A DNA stretch of 64,000 bases from an uncultured Collinsella sp. GTDB taxonomy: Bacteria > Actinomycetota > Coriobacteriia > Coriobacteriales > Coriobacteriaceae. The DNA lies in contig UREM01000002.1 of NCBI GenBank assembly GCA_900546775.1, forward strand, positions 1 through 64,000. The letters run 5' to 3'. A program made the translations under genes and the position numbers. Shown in pieces: positions 20,830 to 29,457 of the stretch. The stretch's first letter is position 1. Each line of letters begins with the position of its first letter. The notes beneath the pieces are model-generated. The model had not been told where the DNA came from, did no database searches, and worked only from the letters and a program-made list of their open reading frames with translations.

Positions 20830-21768
20830 CTAGAGGGCACCGAAGAGGATGGCGTAGGTAGTGGATTCGCCGAGTTTGAGCTCGTCGCCGGGATTGAGTT
20901 GGGCGGAACGACCGGGCTCGACCTGAATGCAGACGCGCGTGGCCCCGTTTACCACCACGGTTCCGTTGGTGGACGACAAGTCCTCGACGTGCCAGATATT
21001 TTGAGCATCGCACCAGATATGGGCATGGCGGGCCGAGACATCGTCGCCGACGTCGGTAATATCGCCCTCACCAGTGGCCAGCGCGCCAATCTCAACGCCC
21101 TGCTCACTCGGCTGAATCCAGCGCGGGGCGCTCACGACAAAACTGTTTTGCACGCGCAGCAAGCCCAAGGGGTGCGCCGGGGCGGGTTCGCGCTCGCCTG
21201 CGGTCATCGACATGCCAAGCGAACGCGGCGTGGAGGTGCCTCCGCCGCAGGTCGCGTGCGCGTAGTCGATGGCATAGTTCACCGAGGACCGCACATCCGC
21301 CGAACAACCGACGGCGACAAACAGCACCAGCACGGCCTCGGCGCGCTCGGCGGGCATGAGTTCCGCCGCCTGGGACAGGCGATCGAGCGCGTTGCGATAG
21401 AGATTCGTGTCCTGGTGACACTCTTCGAGCGCGCGTACCATCGGTTCACCTGCGGGGCCGCACACCATATTGATCACAGCCGTGGAGTCCATGGGATTGC
21501 GCTGGCGCAGGGCCAGTTGCGACATAATACGCGCAGCCGAGGTACCGTATTCGGCAAAGTAGCGCTGCTGAAGCGTACCGACCGGCGCGCGAACGATAAA
21601 GCGGGAAACCCAAGAGCGATCGGCGGCCCGGCTCTGCGGGCTGCGGCCGTCGGCGAGCGGACGGGACGAAAGCACCAAGCCGCACAGCTCGATATGGCTC
21701 AGATGCGCCGCGCGCTTAAAGATGTCAAACATGGCCCCGCATGGGGTGAGCTCAACTTGAGATGCCAT
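20830..21768 (-). CDS. FHA domain protein of the kinase operon
   Basis: This 312-residue cytosolic protein ends in a forkhead-associated domain (about 225-310) with the phosphothreonine-binding residues SARHAHI and DLSSTNGTVV. The first 215 residues are not recognised; they include an Ala/Glu-rich helical stretch (about 100-160). FHA domains bind phosphothreonine, so the likely partner is the kinase encoded immediately upstream, whose stop is 3 nt from this ATG. GGAGG spans the end of the kinase gene. Likely role: phospho-dependent effector of that kinase; this is inference. Confidence 0.82.
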   Translation of the reverse strand: MASQVELTPCGAMFDIFKRAAHLSHIELCGLVLSSRPLADGRSPQSRAADRSWVSRFIVRAPVGTLQQRYFAEYGTSAARIMSQLALRQRNPMDSTAVINMVCGPAGEPMVRALEECHQDTNLYRNALDRLSQAAELMPAERAEAVLVLFVAVGCSADVRSSVNYAIDYAHATCGGGTSTPRSLGMSMTAGEREPAPAHPLGLLRVQNSFVVSAPRWIQPSEQGVEIGALATGEGDITDVGDDVSARHAHIWCDAQNIWHVEDLSSTNGTVVVNGATRVCIQVEPGRSAQLNPGDELKLGESTTYAILFGAL

Positions 21769-21771
21769 GAC

Positions 21772-23616
21772 CTAGGCCTCCTTGGTCGTAGAAATAGAAT
21801 CGGACGATACTTCGACAGGTCCGCCAAAAGTACGGGCAGCTGCGGCTCCACCGGCAAGCGGAGTCGCCATCTGGACTTTTGTGCGTCGCGGTGCCGAAAC
21901 GGGAAGTTCAAAGGCAAAGCCCATCGCAAGCAAAAACCACGTAAGCGTATAGGTTGCAACCAGAGCGGCAACAAGGCCGCCCATCACGGCGCGTTGGGAA
22001 AATACGCTACATGCAGCCACAACCAGCACCGGAACCTCGCAGGCAGAAAGCGCAAGCACACCCTGCAGGAAGCCCGAGCGCCGATTGCGCGCAAGTGCCC
22101 CCGCGACAACGCCGGCTATGCCTGGCAGCGCCAACGCCAGTGCGGCAATAATACCCGGTAGCGACCCAGACCACACGAGCGATCCCAAAGTCGCCGTCAC
22201 GCGAGCGCCCGACGCCAGCAGCGCGGCCGAAACCACGACCACAGCCCAAACCACGCCGCAGACGACCGCCGCGCCGACCATCAGCGCGCGACGAACCGCG
22301 CGGCCAGACGCATCCATGGGGCACGGCGTGAGCGGCTCGCCGCGGAGCGAACGACCGACATTTTGCGCATAGTGGTCACAAAACGCCGAGAGCGCCGCCT
22401 CGACCGCCGCCGGCTCGGGACGATCTTTTTGATGGCTGGACAGACAGGCCATCACCACGTCGAACAGCTGGGCATCGACAAACGCCAGCGCATCGCGTAG
22501 CTCCTCGGAATCCGGCTCAAGCCCCAGCTGCTGGGCCTGCTCGGCCGCAGCGAGCGCCACATCGGGCTCATGACGAAGCAGCTGAGTCAAATCGCAACCG
22601 GGCGCATGGGCACCAATGGGATAGTCGGGCAGCGTGTCCATCTTGAGACGGTAGGGGCTGGCGATGTCGCGCGTCTTTTTGCGCGAACCCGAGGTGCCCG
22701 AAGTGCTCGGCGCGGCTTCGTATGGCGCGGCGCCGGCAATGAGCTCGTAAACCGTGCTTGCTGCGGCATAGACGTCGATCGCCAGCGACATACGCAAAGC
22801 GCGCAGGTCGGGAATATCGTCGGTGAGCATCTCGGGCGGGGCATAGGCAACCGTCGCGCGACGCAGCGTGGCATAGCGCTCCGTAAACGACGCCTTGCCG
22901 CCGGTACCGGCCACGGCCGACGCAGGCTCGAGCGCCAGCGACGAGCCAAAGTCGATCAGGCACAGGTCAAAGGTGCCCTCGGCAAGCTGCCGGTCAAGCG
23001 GTAGACGCGCCGTACGCACCATAATATTAGCGGGCGAGATATCGCGATGGACAAAGCCCTCCCCCACCAGGCTCATGCGGCAGAGCAGGTCGAACAGGTC
23101 GCGCCCCAAGCGCGCCGCCACAAGCGGCGATAGGCGGCCGGCATCGTCCACGGCAAAGCGCGAGCGCAAGCGGGCGAGCGTCTCGCCCTCGACCCATTCC
23201 ATGACAATTGCAGGCACACCGTCAACCTCGCCCCAGCCATAGAGGCGGGGAAAGCCCTTAAGGCCCGAAAGGGCGCGATGGCATTCATATTCCTCGCGAA
23301 ATGCCGCTTTGAACTTGGCGACCAGCGCCTCATGGGCGGCATCGTCGTCAAACTCATCGCGCGTCGGCAAGATGAGCTGTTTGAGTGCTACGGCCTCGCC
23401 TTGGGCGTTGACGGCACGCGTCACGCGGCCGATACCGCCACGGCGCATGGTGGCATCGTCGGCAAACAGTATCGTAAAACGACGCAGATAGGCAGGCAGT
23501 TCGTCCTGACCGAGCGCAATGGCCGGCTCAAACCCGTCGACACGCGCCAGGCGCAAGCCGACCATGGGATCGCGACCGAGCGATTGTGGTGTGGTGGATG
23601 CAAGATCGGTCATCAT
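21772..23616 (-). CDS. transmembrane Hanks-type Ser/Thr kinase with HRDIS catalytic loop
   Basis: This 614-residue protein has an N-terminal kinase domain (about 45-370) and a C-terminal membrane region of about four helices (430-580). The ATP-binding Lys is in VALKQL (79), the catalytic loop is HRDISPAN (190-197), the metal motif is DFGSS (222-226) and APPEM ends the activation segment. The usual Lys after HRDx is replaced by Ser, and the glycine-rich loop is degenerate (RRGGIGRV). No PASTA repeats are present. Its start overlaps the upstream stop as ATGA, so translation is coupled. The FHA gene follows after 3 nt. Confidence 0.85.
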   Translation of the reverse strand: MMTDLASTTPQSLGRDPMVGLRLARVDGFEPAIALGQDELPAYLRRFTILFADDATMRRGGIGRVTRAVNAQGEAVALKQLILPTRDEFDDDAAHEALVAKFKAAFREEYECHRALSGLKGFPRLYGWGEVDGVPAIVMEWVEGETLARLRSRFAVDDAGRLSPLVAARLGRDLFDLLCRMSLVGEGFVHRDISPANIMVRTARLPLDRQLAEGTFDLCLIDFGSSLALEPASAVAGTGGKASFTERYATLRRATVAYAPPEMLTDDIPDLRALRMSLAIDVYAAASTVYELIAGAAPYEAAPSTSGTSGSRKKTRDIASPYRLKMDTLPDYPIGAHAPGCDLTQLLRHEPDVALAAAEQAQQLGLEPDSEELRDALAFVDAQLFDVVMACLSSHQKDRPEPAAVEAALSAFCDHYAQNVGRSLRGEPLTPCPMDASGRAVRRALMVGAAVVCGVVWAVVVVSAALLASGARVTATLGSLVWSGSLPGIIAALALALPGIAGVVAGALARNRRSGFLQGVLALSACEVPVLVVAACSVFSQRAVMGGLVAALVATYTLTWFLLAMGFAFELPVSAPRRTKVQMATPLAGGAAAARTFGGPVEVSSDSISTTKEA

Positions 23617-24518
23617 AGGGCAAGCGCCGCCACGTTATTGTTGAAGTTACCGAGCGCGACGTCATCATCGCCGTAATGGCCGACCCATTGACATAGGTTG
23701 GTGTAACAGCCCCACAGATTGGCATACTGCTGATACCACTTTGACCGGGGCGAGAATGTCTGACGACCAAACTCGGCTCGAATGACAAACATCTCCCCGA
23801 CCAGGCTGTCGCACGGCCTGGGATCTCCCGTAGAGTTATAGGTCGAGACCACGTCATTGGCACGAGAAACATAGCCGTCGAGCATGTTGTACTTGGTCAC
23901 AAGCCAACTGTGAATGCTCTCTTCCTCAGCAGCGGAAAGGCCACCGGAGTTTGCATCGTTGTCAGCGTTGCCGCCCGTCGAGCCGCCGTTTCCAGACCCT
24001 CCGGCAGAGGAACCCGACCCAGAGCCGCCGCCCGAACTCGACGAATCCGAGCCGGAGCCAGAAGTATCCGAGCTACCGGGCTTTCCGGACTGCTGGGCGT
24101 CCTGCTCCTTCTGCCGCTCGACCTTATTCACCGTTGCCGCCACGCTATTGTTGGACAATCGATCGATGATCTTGGTGTTGGTGAGCACGATGGTTTTGCC
24201 ATTGGCAAGCGTGACTTCGTTGTCCGGGGCCTCGGCGCCGTCCGCGTCGTCGGCGCCAAACACAATATGCGCGACCACACTTGCCCAAGCATATCCAGTC
24301 GTGGTGCCCAGATCACTTTTGACCTCATGCCCCACGCGCGGTTCGCGTGCGGCATGTGCCTGCATCATGGACGGCACGGTCATGCCATAGGCAGAAACGC
24401 CAGCTATGACCAGCACCAGCGAGCAAGACAGCAGTGCGTACGCCCGCGGCGCCAAGCCCAGTCGGCGTCGCATGCGCACCGCGGCGCCGCGCTTTGTCTG
24501 AGTGCCACCGGGCCGCAT
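23613..24518 (-). CDS. anchored extracellular protein with Ser/Gly linker, kinase operon
   Basis: This 301-residue protein has a basic N-terminus, one membrane helix (about 24-45), an ordered segment, a Ser/Gly/Asp-rich linker (about 148-190) and a Cys-containing C-terminal domain of about 110 residues ending in NNNVAALAL. I recognise no family. The linker suggests an exported two-part protein. The ATG at 24518 has GGAGGAG upstream, so earlier in-frame starts are rejected. It is first in a three-gene operon with the kinase and FHA genes, so it could be a sensor or substrate of the kinase; that is inference. Confidence 0.7.
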   Translation of the reverse strand: MRPGGTQTKRGAAVRMRRRLGLAPRAYALLSCSLVLVIAGVSAYGMTVPSMMQAHAAREPRVGHEVKSDLGTTTGYAWASVVAHIVFGADDADGAEAPDNEVTLANGKTIVLTNTKIIDRLSNNSVAATVNKVERQKEQDAQQSGKPGSSDTSGSGSDSSSSGGGSGSGSSAGGSGNGGSTGGNADNDANSGGLSAAEEESIHSWLVTKYNMLDGYVSRANDVVSTYNSTGDPRPCDSLVGEMFVIRAEFGRQTFSPRSKWYQQYANLWGCYTNLCQWVGHYGDDDVALGNFNNNVAALAL

Positions 24519-24531
24519 GCGTTCTCCTCCA

Positions 24532-24559
24532 ACAAAAACACGCCGCTCGGGAGCGGCGC
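24532..24559 (-). terminator. terminator or leader hairpin before the kinase operon
   Basis: CGCCGCTC pairs with GAGCGGCG in a tight hairpin, followed on the minus strand by TGTTTTTGTT. It lies just 14 nt before the start of the anchored-protein gene. It may end the recR transcript, or act as an attenuator in the leader of the kinase operon. Confidence 0.65.
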
Positions 24560-24696
24560 ATTCATTCGAATCCATATTTGAGTGTATCAGCGAACCCAAA
24601 AGGTTGCGCAACGAATGAGCAAATTAAGGATGCGAATGGAAGCATCCATGCGATAAGCGGATACAAAGTATCTTTGTTGCACAACAAACTTATAGT

Positions 24697-24726
24697 CGCA
24701 CGGGGAAATTATGACTGCCCCGTGCG
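24697..24726 (-). repeat. 9-bp perfect hairpin after recR
   Basis: CGCACGGGG (24697-24705) pairs with CCCCGTGCG (24718-24726). It lies 38 nt after the recR stop. No T run follows, so termination is uncertain. Confidence 0.5.
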
Positions 24727-24763
24727 TCGCCAGGAAAACATACGGCAGGAGCAGGCTCGCCAC

Positions 24764-25360
24764 CTAAATCGTGCGACGGGCCTCAATGGCGCGCCCAAGC
24801 GTAAGCTCGTCGGCATACTCCAGGTCGCCGCCCACGGGAAGGCCGCTCGCCAGACGCGACACCTCAACGCCCAGCGGCTTGATAGTGCGGGCCAGGTAGC
24901 TCGCCGTGGTCTCGCCCTCGATATTGGGGTTGGTGGCGATGATGACCTCGTGGATGTCCTCGTGGCCCAAGCGTGCCAGCAGCTCACGAATGTGCAACTG
25001 CTCGGGACCAATCTTGTCCATGGGACTGATCACGCCGCCCAATACGTGGTAGAGACCGTGGTAGCTGCCCGTGCGCTCAATCGCCTGGACATCGCGCGGC
25101 TCGCCCACCACGCAAATGCGAGTGGTATCGCGCATCGAATCCTGGCAGATGGAGCACTCGTCGGCCGTGGCGTAGTTAAAGCAGCGGCTGCAAAAGTGAA
25201 CCTCCTGCTTAACCTCCAGGATAGCCTCGGCCAGGCGGCGCGCCTCCTCGGCATCGGCCTCGAGCAGGTAATAGGCGATGCGCTGGGCCGACTTGGGACC
25301 AATGCCCGGCAGACGGCCCAGCTCATCGAGCAATTTTTGCAGACTATGGTTGGCACTCAT
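24764..25360 (-). CDS. recR: recombination mediator RecR
   Basis: This 198-residue protein works with RecO and RecF to load RecA at gaps. It has the helix-hairpin-helix [13 protein letters not shown] near residue 17, a Cys4 zinc motif ([16 protein letters not shown]) near 56-71 and a Toprim domain with ICVVGEPRD near 80 and [15 protein letters not shown] near 140. Length is normal. The start ATG lies about 11 nt after the ybaB stop with no clear ribosome-binding site, so translation is probably coupled. The ybaB-recR pair is a widely conserved arrangement. Confidence 0.95.
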   Translation of the reverse strand: MSANHSLQKLLDELGRLPGIGPKSAQRIAYYLLEADAEEARRLAEAILEVKQEVHFCSRCFNYATADECSICQDSMRDTTRICVVGEPRDVQAIERTGSYHGLYHVLGGVISPMDKIGPEQLHIRELLARLGHEDIHEVIIATNPNIEGETTASYLARTIKPLGVEVSRLASGLPVGGDLEYADELTLGRAIEARRTI

Positions 25361-25373
25361 ATATATGCGTGTC

Positions 25374-25694
25374 TTAGAACGGCATGCCCGGGATGTTGAG
25401 GCCGCCGGTGATGGCGCCCATCTGCTTGTTGGCAAGCTCGTTGACACCGCGGACGGCCTCGTTGACGGCAGCCATGATCATGTCCTGCAGCATATCGACG
25501 TCCTCGGGATCGAGGGCATCGGGGTCGATGGTGAGGTTGACGAGCTCCATCTCGCCGTTAACGGTCACCTTGACCATGCCGCCGCCGGCAGAGACGTCGA
25601 CGGTCTGGGACTTAAGGTTTTCCTGCGCGGCGGCAAGCTGCTCCTGCATCTTGCGAGCCTGCTTCATCATTTGCTGCATGTTCATACCGGCCAT
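25374..25694 (-). CDS. YbaB/EbfC family nucleoid-associated protein
   Basis: This 106-residue DNA-binding protein has the family layout: an N-terminal helix rich in Met and Gln ([12 protein letters not shown]), a central strand region with [15 protein letters not shown], and a C-terminal helical part ([14 protein letters not shown]). YbaB dimers bind DNA like tweezers and help compact the chromosome. AAGGAG lies about 7 nt before the ATG. It starts the pair with recR. The usual upstream partner dnaX is 1.1 kb away, separated by two small genes. Confidence 0.92.
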   Translation of the reverse strand: MAGMNMQQMMKQARKMQEQLAAAQENLKSQTVDVSAGGGMVKVTVNGEMELVNLTIDPDALDPEDVDMLQDMIMAAVNEAVRGVNELANKQMGAITGGLNIPGMPF

Positions 25695-26035
25695 GATGGC
25701 TCCTTTACGTGCGGCCGCGCGACAAGCTGCAAGGGCAGCCGGAGCGCGACGGGACTTTCAAACTCAAAAATCGTACCACGGCGCGGGGCAAGCAAGCGGG
25801 GCGGACACGCTACCTCAGTCGATATACATGTCCTGGAGTGCAAACCGCACCCAAAGATTATGCGAAGTTGAATAATTCGCATCTGCATAATATTGAAAGC
25901 TAAATCTTGTAGAGCCGGAATCCGACATTTTCTGCATCCAGCTAGATAACAAAATGCCGAACCGCTGCTCGAGGCGGCGCTCATGATGGCAGGGTATAAT
26001 TTGATTGTCACAGACAGCAATTTGGAGGTGCCCCC
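25695..26035. promoter_or_regulatory. divergent promoter region of ybaB-recR and a small membrane protein gene
   Basis: This 341-bp region holds no supported gene. A consensus-like -10 TATAAT occurs at 25995-26000, 35 nt before the next start codon, though the -35 is weak. A 7-bp inverted repeat ATGCGAA/TTCGCAT (25860-25882) lies in an AT-richer part and is a candidate operator for ybaB-recR. Confidence 0.45.
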
Positions 26036-26503
26036 ATGAATGCCCCCGACGCGCTCCAAAACATCCGCTCAAAACACCCCGTTGCATATGTGGTTCTCTA
26101 TCTCTTTGTCGGCTGGGCATTACTGGTTGTCATCACCCATGCTATAGCCTTTGGAGCAGAACTGCTGATAGCCAGCTCGGACCAGCCCGTCGTCAAATGG
26201 GAAGCGACCGATGAGTGCACCGACGGAACACGAACCGTTTACTACAACAGCCCGTCCCTCTACCAAGAGTTCAAGGTCAAGATAAAGAACTCCAAGATTG
26301 TCGGTGCCGAACCAGGCGCTTTCTTGACAATCGGAGCAACCCTCGACGCCGAGCAAGTCGAGTACACGGACAGCCGCGCGACGTATCGTGTCGACCTCAG
26401 CACCCTAGGCCGACCGTCACGCATCTGCCTGCTCGAATGCGAGACACGCGGCACCACGCTACACATGTACGAAATACAGATGCGCCCGGACAAAAGAAAG
26501 TGA
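26036..26503 (+). CDS. small membrane protein of unknown function
   Basis: This 155-residue protein has one strong membrane helix (about 16-44) and a C-terminal extracytoplasmic domain of about 105 residues with several beta-like stretches and two Cys near its end. I recognise no family. GGAGGTG lies about 6 nt before the ATG, and a TATAAT box lies upstream, so the gene is probably expressed. It is on the opposite strand to its neighbours and separates ybaB-recR from dnaX. The layout (helix plus small exported domain) resembles the gene at 56718-57365, though sequence similarity is not evident. Confidence 0.65.
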   Translation: MNAPDALQNIRSKHPVAYVVLYLFVGWALLVVITHAIAFGAELLIASSDQPVVKWEATDECTDGTRTVYYNSPSLYQEFKVKIKNSKIVGAEPGAFLTIGATLDAEQVEYTDSRATYRVDLSTLGRPSRICLLECETRGTTLHMYEIQMRPDKRK

Positions 26504-26525
26504 TATATGGCCGAGTCGGAAAAGA

Positions 26526-26786
26526 CTAGGCATAGACTCGTCCGCCTTCGTAAGCAAAACGCAAGATGAGCGGGGCGTTATTACGCACAAAATCATCGAG
26601 TTCTTTAAGGTCCGTTTCGCTAAAGCCCTCGTGCGACACCCAATTGAATGCCGGCAAGATGCACTCCGCCGTGTCAAAGCCCCAATCGCGCGGGCGCTCC
26701 ACAACGACCTTCACCGTGTTGTCCTCACGGACTTCGGAATACGAAACCTGCGTATCGTCCTCGAGGCGGACATATTCCCACACCAT
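26526..26786 (-). CDS. small cytosolic protein of unknown function
   Basis: This 86-residue protein is acidic and rich in aromatic residues, with a likely mixed alpha/beta fold (WEYVRLED near the start, PAFNWVSHEGFSETDLKELD in the middle). No transmembrane segment or known motif is visible. I chose the ATG at 26786, which has GGAG about 7 nt upstream. It lies 54 nt downstream of dnaX on the same strand and may be co-transcribed. Its end converges with the small membrane protein gene. Confidence 0.6.
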   Translation of the reverse strand: MVWEYVRLEDDTQVSYSEVREDNTVKVVVERPRDWGFDTAECILPAFNWVSHEGFSETDLKELDDFVRNNAPLILRFAYEGGRVYA

Positions 26787-26840
26787 AAGCTCGCTCCGTT
26801 CCAAGAAGTCTCTTCTTGAGCAGTATACCCGCCAGTACGA

Positions 26841-29342
26841 CTACTCCACCGGTTTGAAGATGGTGGACTGGCCAAAGACGCTGCGGATGAGGGCTTTGGC
26901 CTCGTCCTCGGTCTGCGGGATGCTCGGGGCTGCGCCCTGATGGCCAAAGGGACTGCCGGCGCCGGGGTTGGACTCCCAAGGGGCCGCGGGGGCGTCGTCG
27001 CCGGCGGGAGCAGGCGTCACGGGCGCGGGGGCCGTGGGAGCCGCAGCCGCAGCTGCGGGCTTGGTTGCGGGCGCTGCCGGCACGTCGAACGGAGGCAGAT
27101 CGTCCCCGCCCGCATCGGTGGCAAAGCCGGCGACCATGGCGTCGTCGTAGGGCACCTGCTCGGATTCCCACGGTGCAGACGGCCTGGACGGTTGAGCCTT
27201 AGGAACGGACGTGCGCTCGGGCGCGCGGGGCGCAGGCTCGGTCGGGAGCTTGCCCGTGGCAGGAGCGCCGGCAGGATTGTCGGAGCGCAGCCAGGGGGCC
27301 TTGCCCAGATCGGATGACTTGGGCGCAGGCGCGGCAGCGGGCTTGGGTGCCGGTGCCGGAGCAGCCGGTTTGGCCGCGACGGGCTTAGGCGCCGACGGGG
27401 TCGGTGCCGCTATCGGTGCTGTTTTTGGCTGCGTCGCGTTGGCGCTCGAGGATGCAGGGGCCGCCGAGGACACGGGTTGCGGGTCCGCAGATGCCGCAGC
27501 CCGTGCAGATGGAGAATGCTCCTCATGTTGAGGAGCCGGCGTGCCACCCCCATCCAGGACATAGTCGACGGTGCGACGACCGAAGACCGCGCTGATTGTC
27601 GGCAAGACCACCGACTGCGTATCGGCGCGACCGAGCATCTTGATGGCAAAGGTCGAACCCGCGGGGAACGAGACCGTGAGCTTGGAGCCGTCGTCGGCCG
27701 TAGCGCGGGCGTTAAGCAAAAGCCCCGCGTAGGAGGCCTGACGAGCCTTGACGCGTTCGACGACCTCGGCCCATTTGCGCTGGAGCTCACCGGCATCCTC
27801 GACCGCGGGGGTCTCGGCGGCGCCGGCGGCAGCAACCTGGGCGGCATTGTTGAGTTGGGGCTTGGGTGCCGGAGCGGCGGCAGGCGCGGGAGCCGTAGCC
27901 GGGGCAGCCTGGGGCGCGGGCGCCACAGGCTTGGGAGTCGCCACGGACGCAGGACGAGGCGCAGGCTGGGCCGCCGGAGCGGCGACACCGCGGTCCCAAG
28001 GCATGCCGCCCTGTTGCGCGGGCGCAGCGGCGGGGGCAGTGGACGGGGCAGGGGTGGCAGCTCGGGCACCCGAGATCAGCGTCGGCTGTTGTGACGCCAC
28101 GGGCGCAGCCGTAACAGCTGCAGGCGCAGCGCCGGCAGCAGCCACGCTCGCCGGAACTGCGGCGTTGGCAACCATGGCCTCCAGGCGCGCCACGCGCTCT
28201 GCCAGGGCCTCAATGGTCAGATCGGCCTCGGGACGTGCCAGACGCGTACAGGCGATCTCGAGCACCAAGCGCACATCGCTCGCGCCCCTCATCTCCAGCG
28301 CAGCATCGTCGAGCACCGTCAGCACGCGGGCCAGGCGGTCGGCCGGATGCTCGCCAAAGACAGCAGCCTCAGCAGCAAGCGCCTCGGCCTGCTCGGCCCC
28401 GCCCTCAAACAGCTCGGCACGGGCACCGGCAACGCACGCCACGTACACGTCGCGCACGTGCGCCACCAGGTCGCGCGTCAGCTCCAGCAGGTCATTGCCC
28501 TCCTCGACCTGGGCGCGAATGAGTCCATAGAGCTCGGCAACATCGCGCTCGGCAATGGCGCGGGCAAACTCGCCCAGGATCTGGTCCGAAACCTCGCCCA
28601 AGAGCGAGCGGGCATCGTCCGCATGCACGGAACCATTGCCAAAAACGCTCAGCTGCTCCAGCGTGGAGAGCGCGTCGCGCATGCCGCCCTTGGCATGGCG
28701 CGCCACGATGGCCAGCGCCTCGTCGTCGTAATCGAAGCCCTCCTGCTCACAAACGTAGGACAGGCGATGTTCGATATCCTCGTTGCCAATGCGATGGAAG
28801 TCGAAGCGCTGGCAGCGCGAGAGGATGGTCTCCAGAATCTTTTGCGGGTCGGTGGTGCACAGCACAAAGATCACGTGCGCCGGCGGCTCCTCGAGCGTCT
28901 TGAGCAGCGCGTTAAACGCCGCCGTCGTGAGCATGTGGACCTCGTCGATGATATAGATCTTGTACTTGCCGCGCACCGGGGCAAAGTTGACGGAGTTGAT
29001 GATCTCCTCGCGCACATTGTCCACGCCCGTGCGGCTTGCGGCATCGAGCTCGTAGACGTCCGGGTGGTTGCCCTCGGCAATGAGCTCGCACTCCTCGCAA
29101 GTACCGTCGGGCATGCAGCCGCTTGCACCCTCGGCGCGCGCCGCCTCGGCATTGCGGCACAGCAGCGCCTTGGCAAGGATGCGCGCCATGGTGGTCTTGC
29201 CCGTGCCGCGCGGTCCGCAGAACAGGTAGGCGTGGGACAGGCGTCCCTCGGTGATAGCGTGCTCGAGCGTCGAGACGATATGCTGCTGGCCCACCACGGA
29301 GTCGAAGGTGAGCGGGCGATACTTTCGGTACAACGATTCCAT
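26841..29342 (-). CDS. dnaX: DNA polymerase III gamma/tau subunit
   Basis: This 833-residue protein is the ATPase of the clamp loader. It begins LYRKYRPLTFDSVVGQ. Walker A is GPRGTGKT (43-50), zinc-binding Cys residues lie around 63-85 (CMPDGTCEEC), Walker B is IIDEVHML (131-138) and the arginine finger is in LSRCQRF near 175. After about residue 365 the chain is very rich in Ala and Pro, with a tau-like domain island near 535-620 and a second disordered stretch. I chose the ATG at 29342 with GGGGGAG upstream; a frame extending 73 codons further has no support. I saw no obvious slippery site for a short gamma form. Confidence 0.95.
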   Translation of the reverse strand: MESLYRKYRPLTFDSVVGQQHIVSTLEHAITEGRLSHAYLFCGPRGTGKTTMARILAKALLCRNAEAARAEGASGCMPDGTCEECELIAEGNHPDVYELDAASRTGVDNVREEIINSVNFAPVRGKYKIYIIDEVHMLTTAAFNALLKTLEEPPAHVIFVLCTTDPQKILETILSRCQRFDFHRIGNEDIEHRLSYVCEQEGFDYDDEALAIVARHAKGGMRDALSTLEQLSVFGNGSVHADDARSLLGEVSDQILGEFARAIAERDVAELYGLIRAQVEEGNDLLELTRDLVAHVRDVYVACVAGARAELFEGGAEQAEALAAEAAVFGEHPADRLARVLTVLDDAALEMRGASDVRLVLEIACTRLARPEADLTIEALAERVARLEAMVANAAVPASVAAAGAAPAAVTAAPVASQQPTLISGARAATPAPSTAPAAAPAQQGGMPWDRGVAAPAAQPAPRPASVATPKPVAPAPQAAPATAPAPAAAPAPKPQLNNAAQVAAAGAAETPAVEDAGELQRKWAEVVERVKARQASYAGLLLNARATADDGSKLTVSFPAGSTFAIKMLGRADTQSVVLPTISAVFGRRTVDYVLDGGGTPAPQHEEHSPSARAAASADPQPVSSAAPASSSANATQPKTAPIAAPTPSAPKPVAAKPAAPAPAPKPAAAPAPKSSDLGKAPWLRSDNPAGAPATGKLPTEPAPRAPERTSVPKAQPSRPSAPWESEQVPYDDAMVAGFATDAGGDDLPPFDVPAAPATKPAAAAAAPTAPAPVTPAPAGDDAPAAPWESNPGAGSPFGHQGAAPSIPQTEDEAKALIRSVFGQSTIFKPVE

Positions 29343-29457
29343 GGGTGCTCCCCCGGGTATACTGAGACTTGTTGCCGCGACGGCCATGCGGTCGCACGGC
29401 ATACTGCATTCATAATAACCCGTACGGCGAGCCCGCCGCGATAGGAGTCCAAAGAGC

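Noticed and set aside
26841-29342. Programmed frameshift in dnaX giving a gamma form
   Set aside because: I found no A-rich slippery heptamer followed by a clear stem in the expected region.
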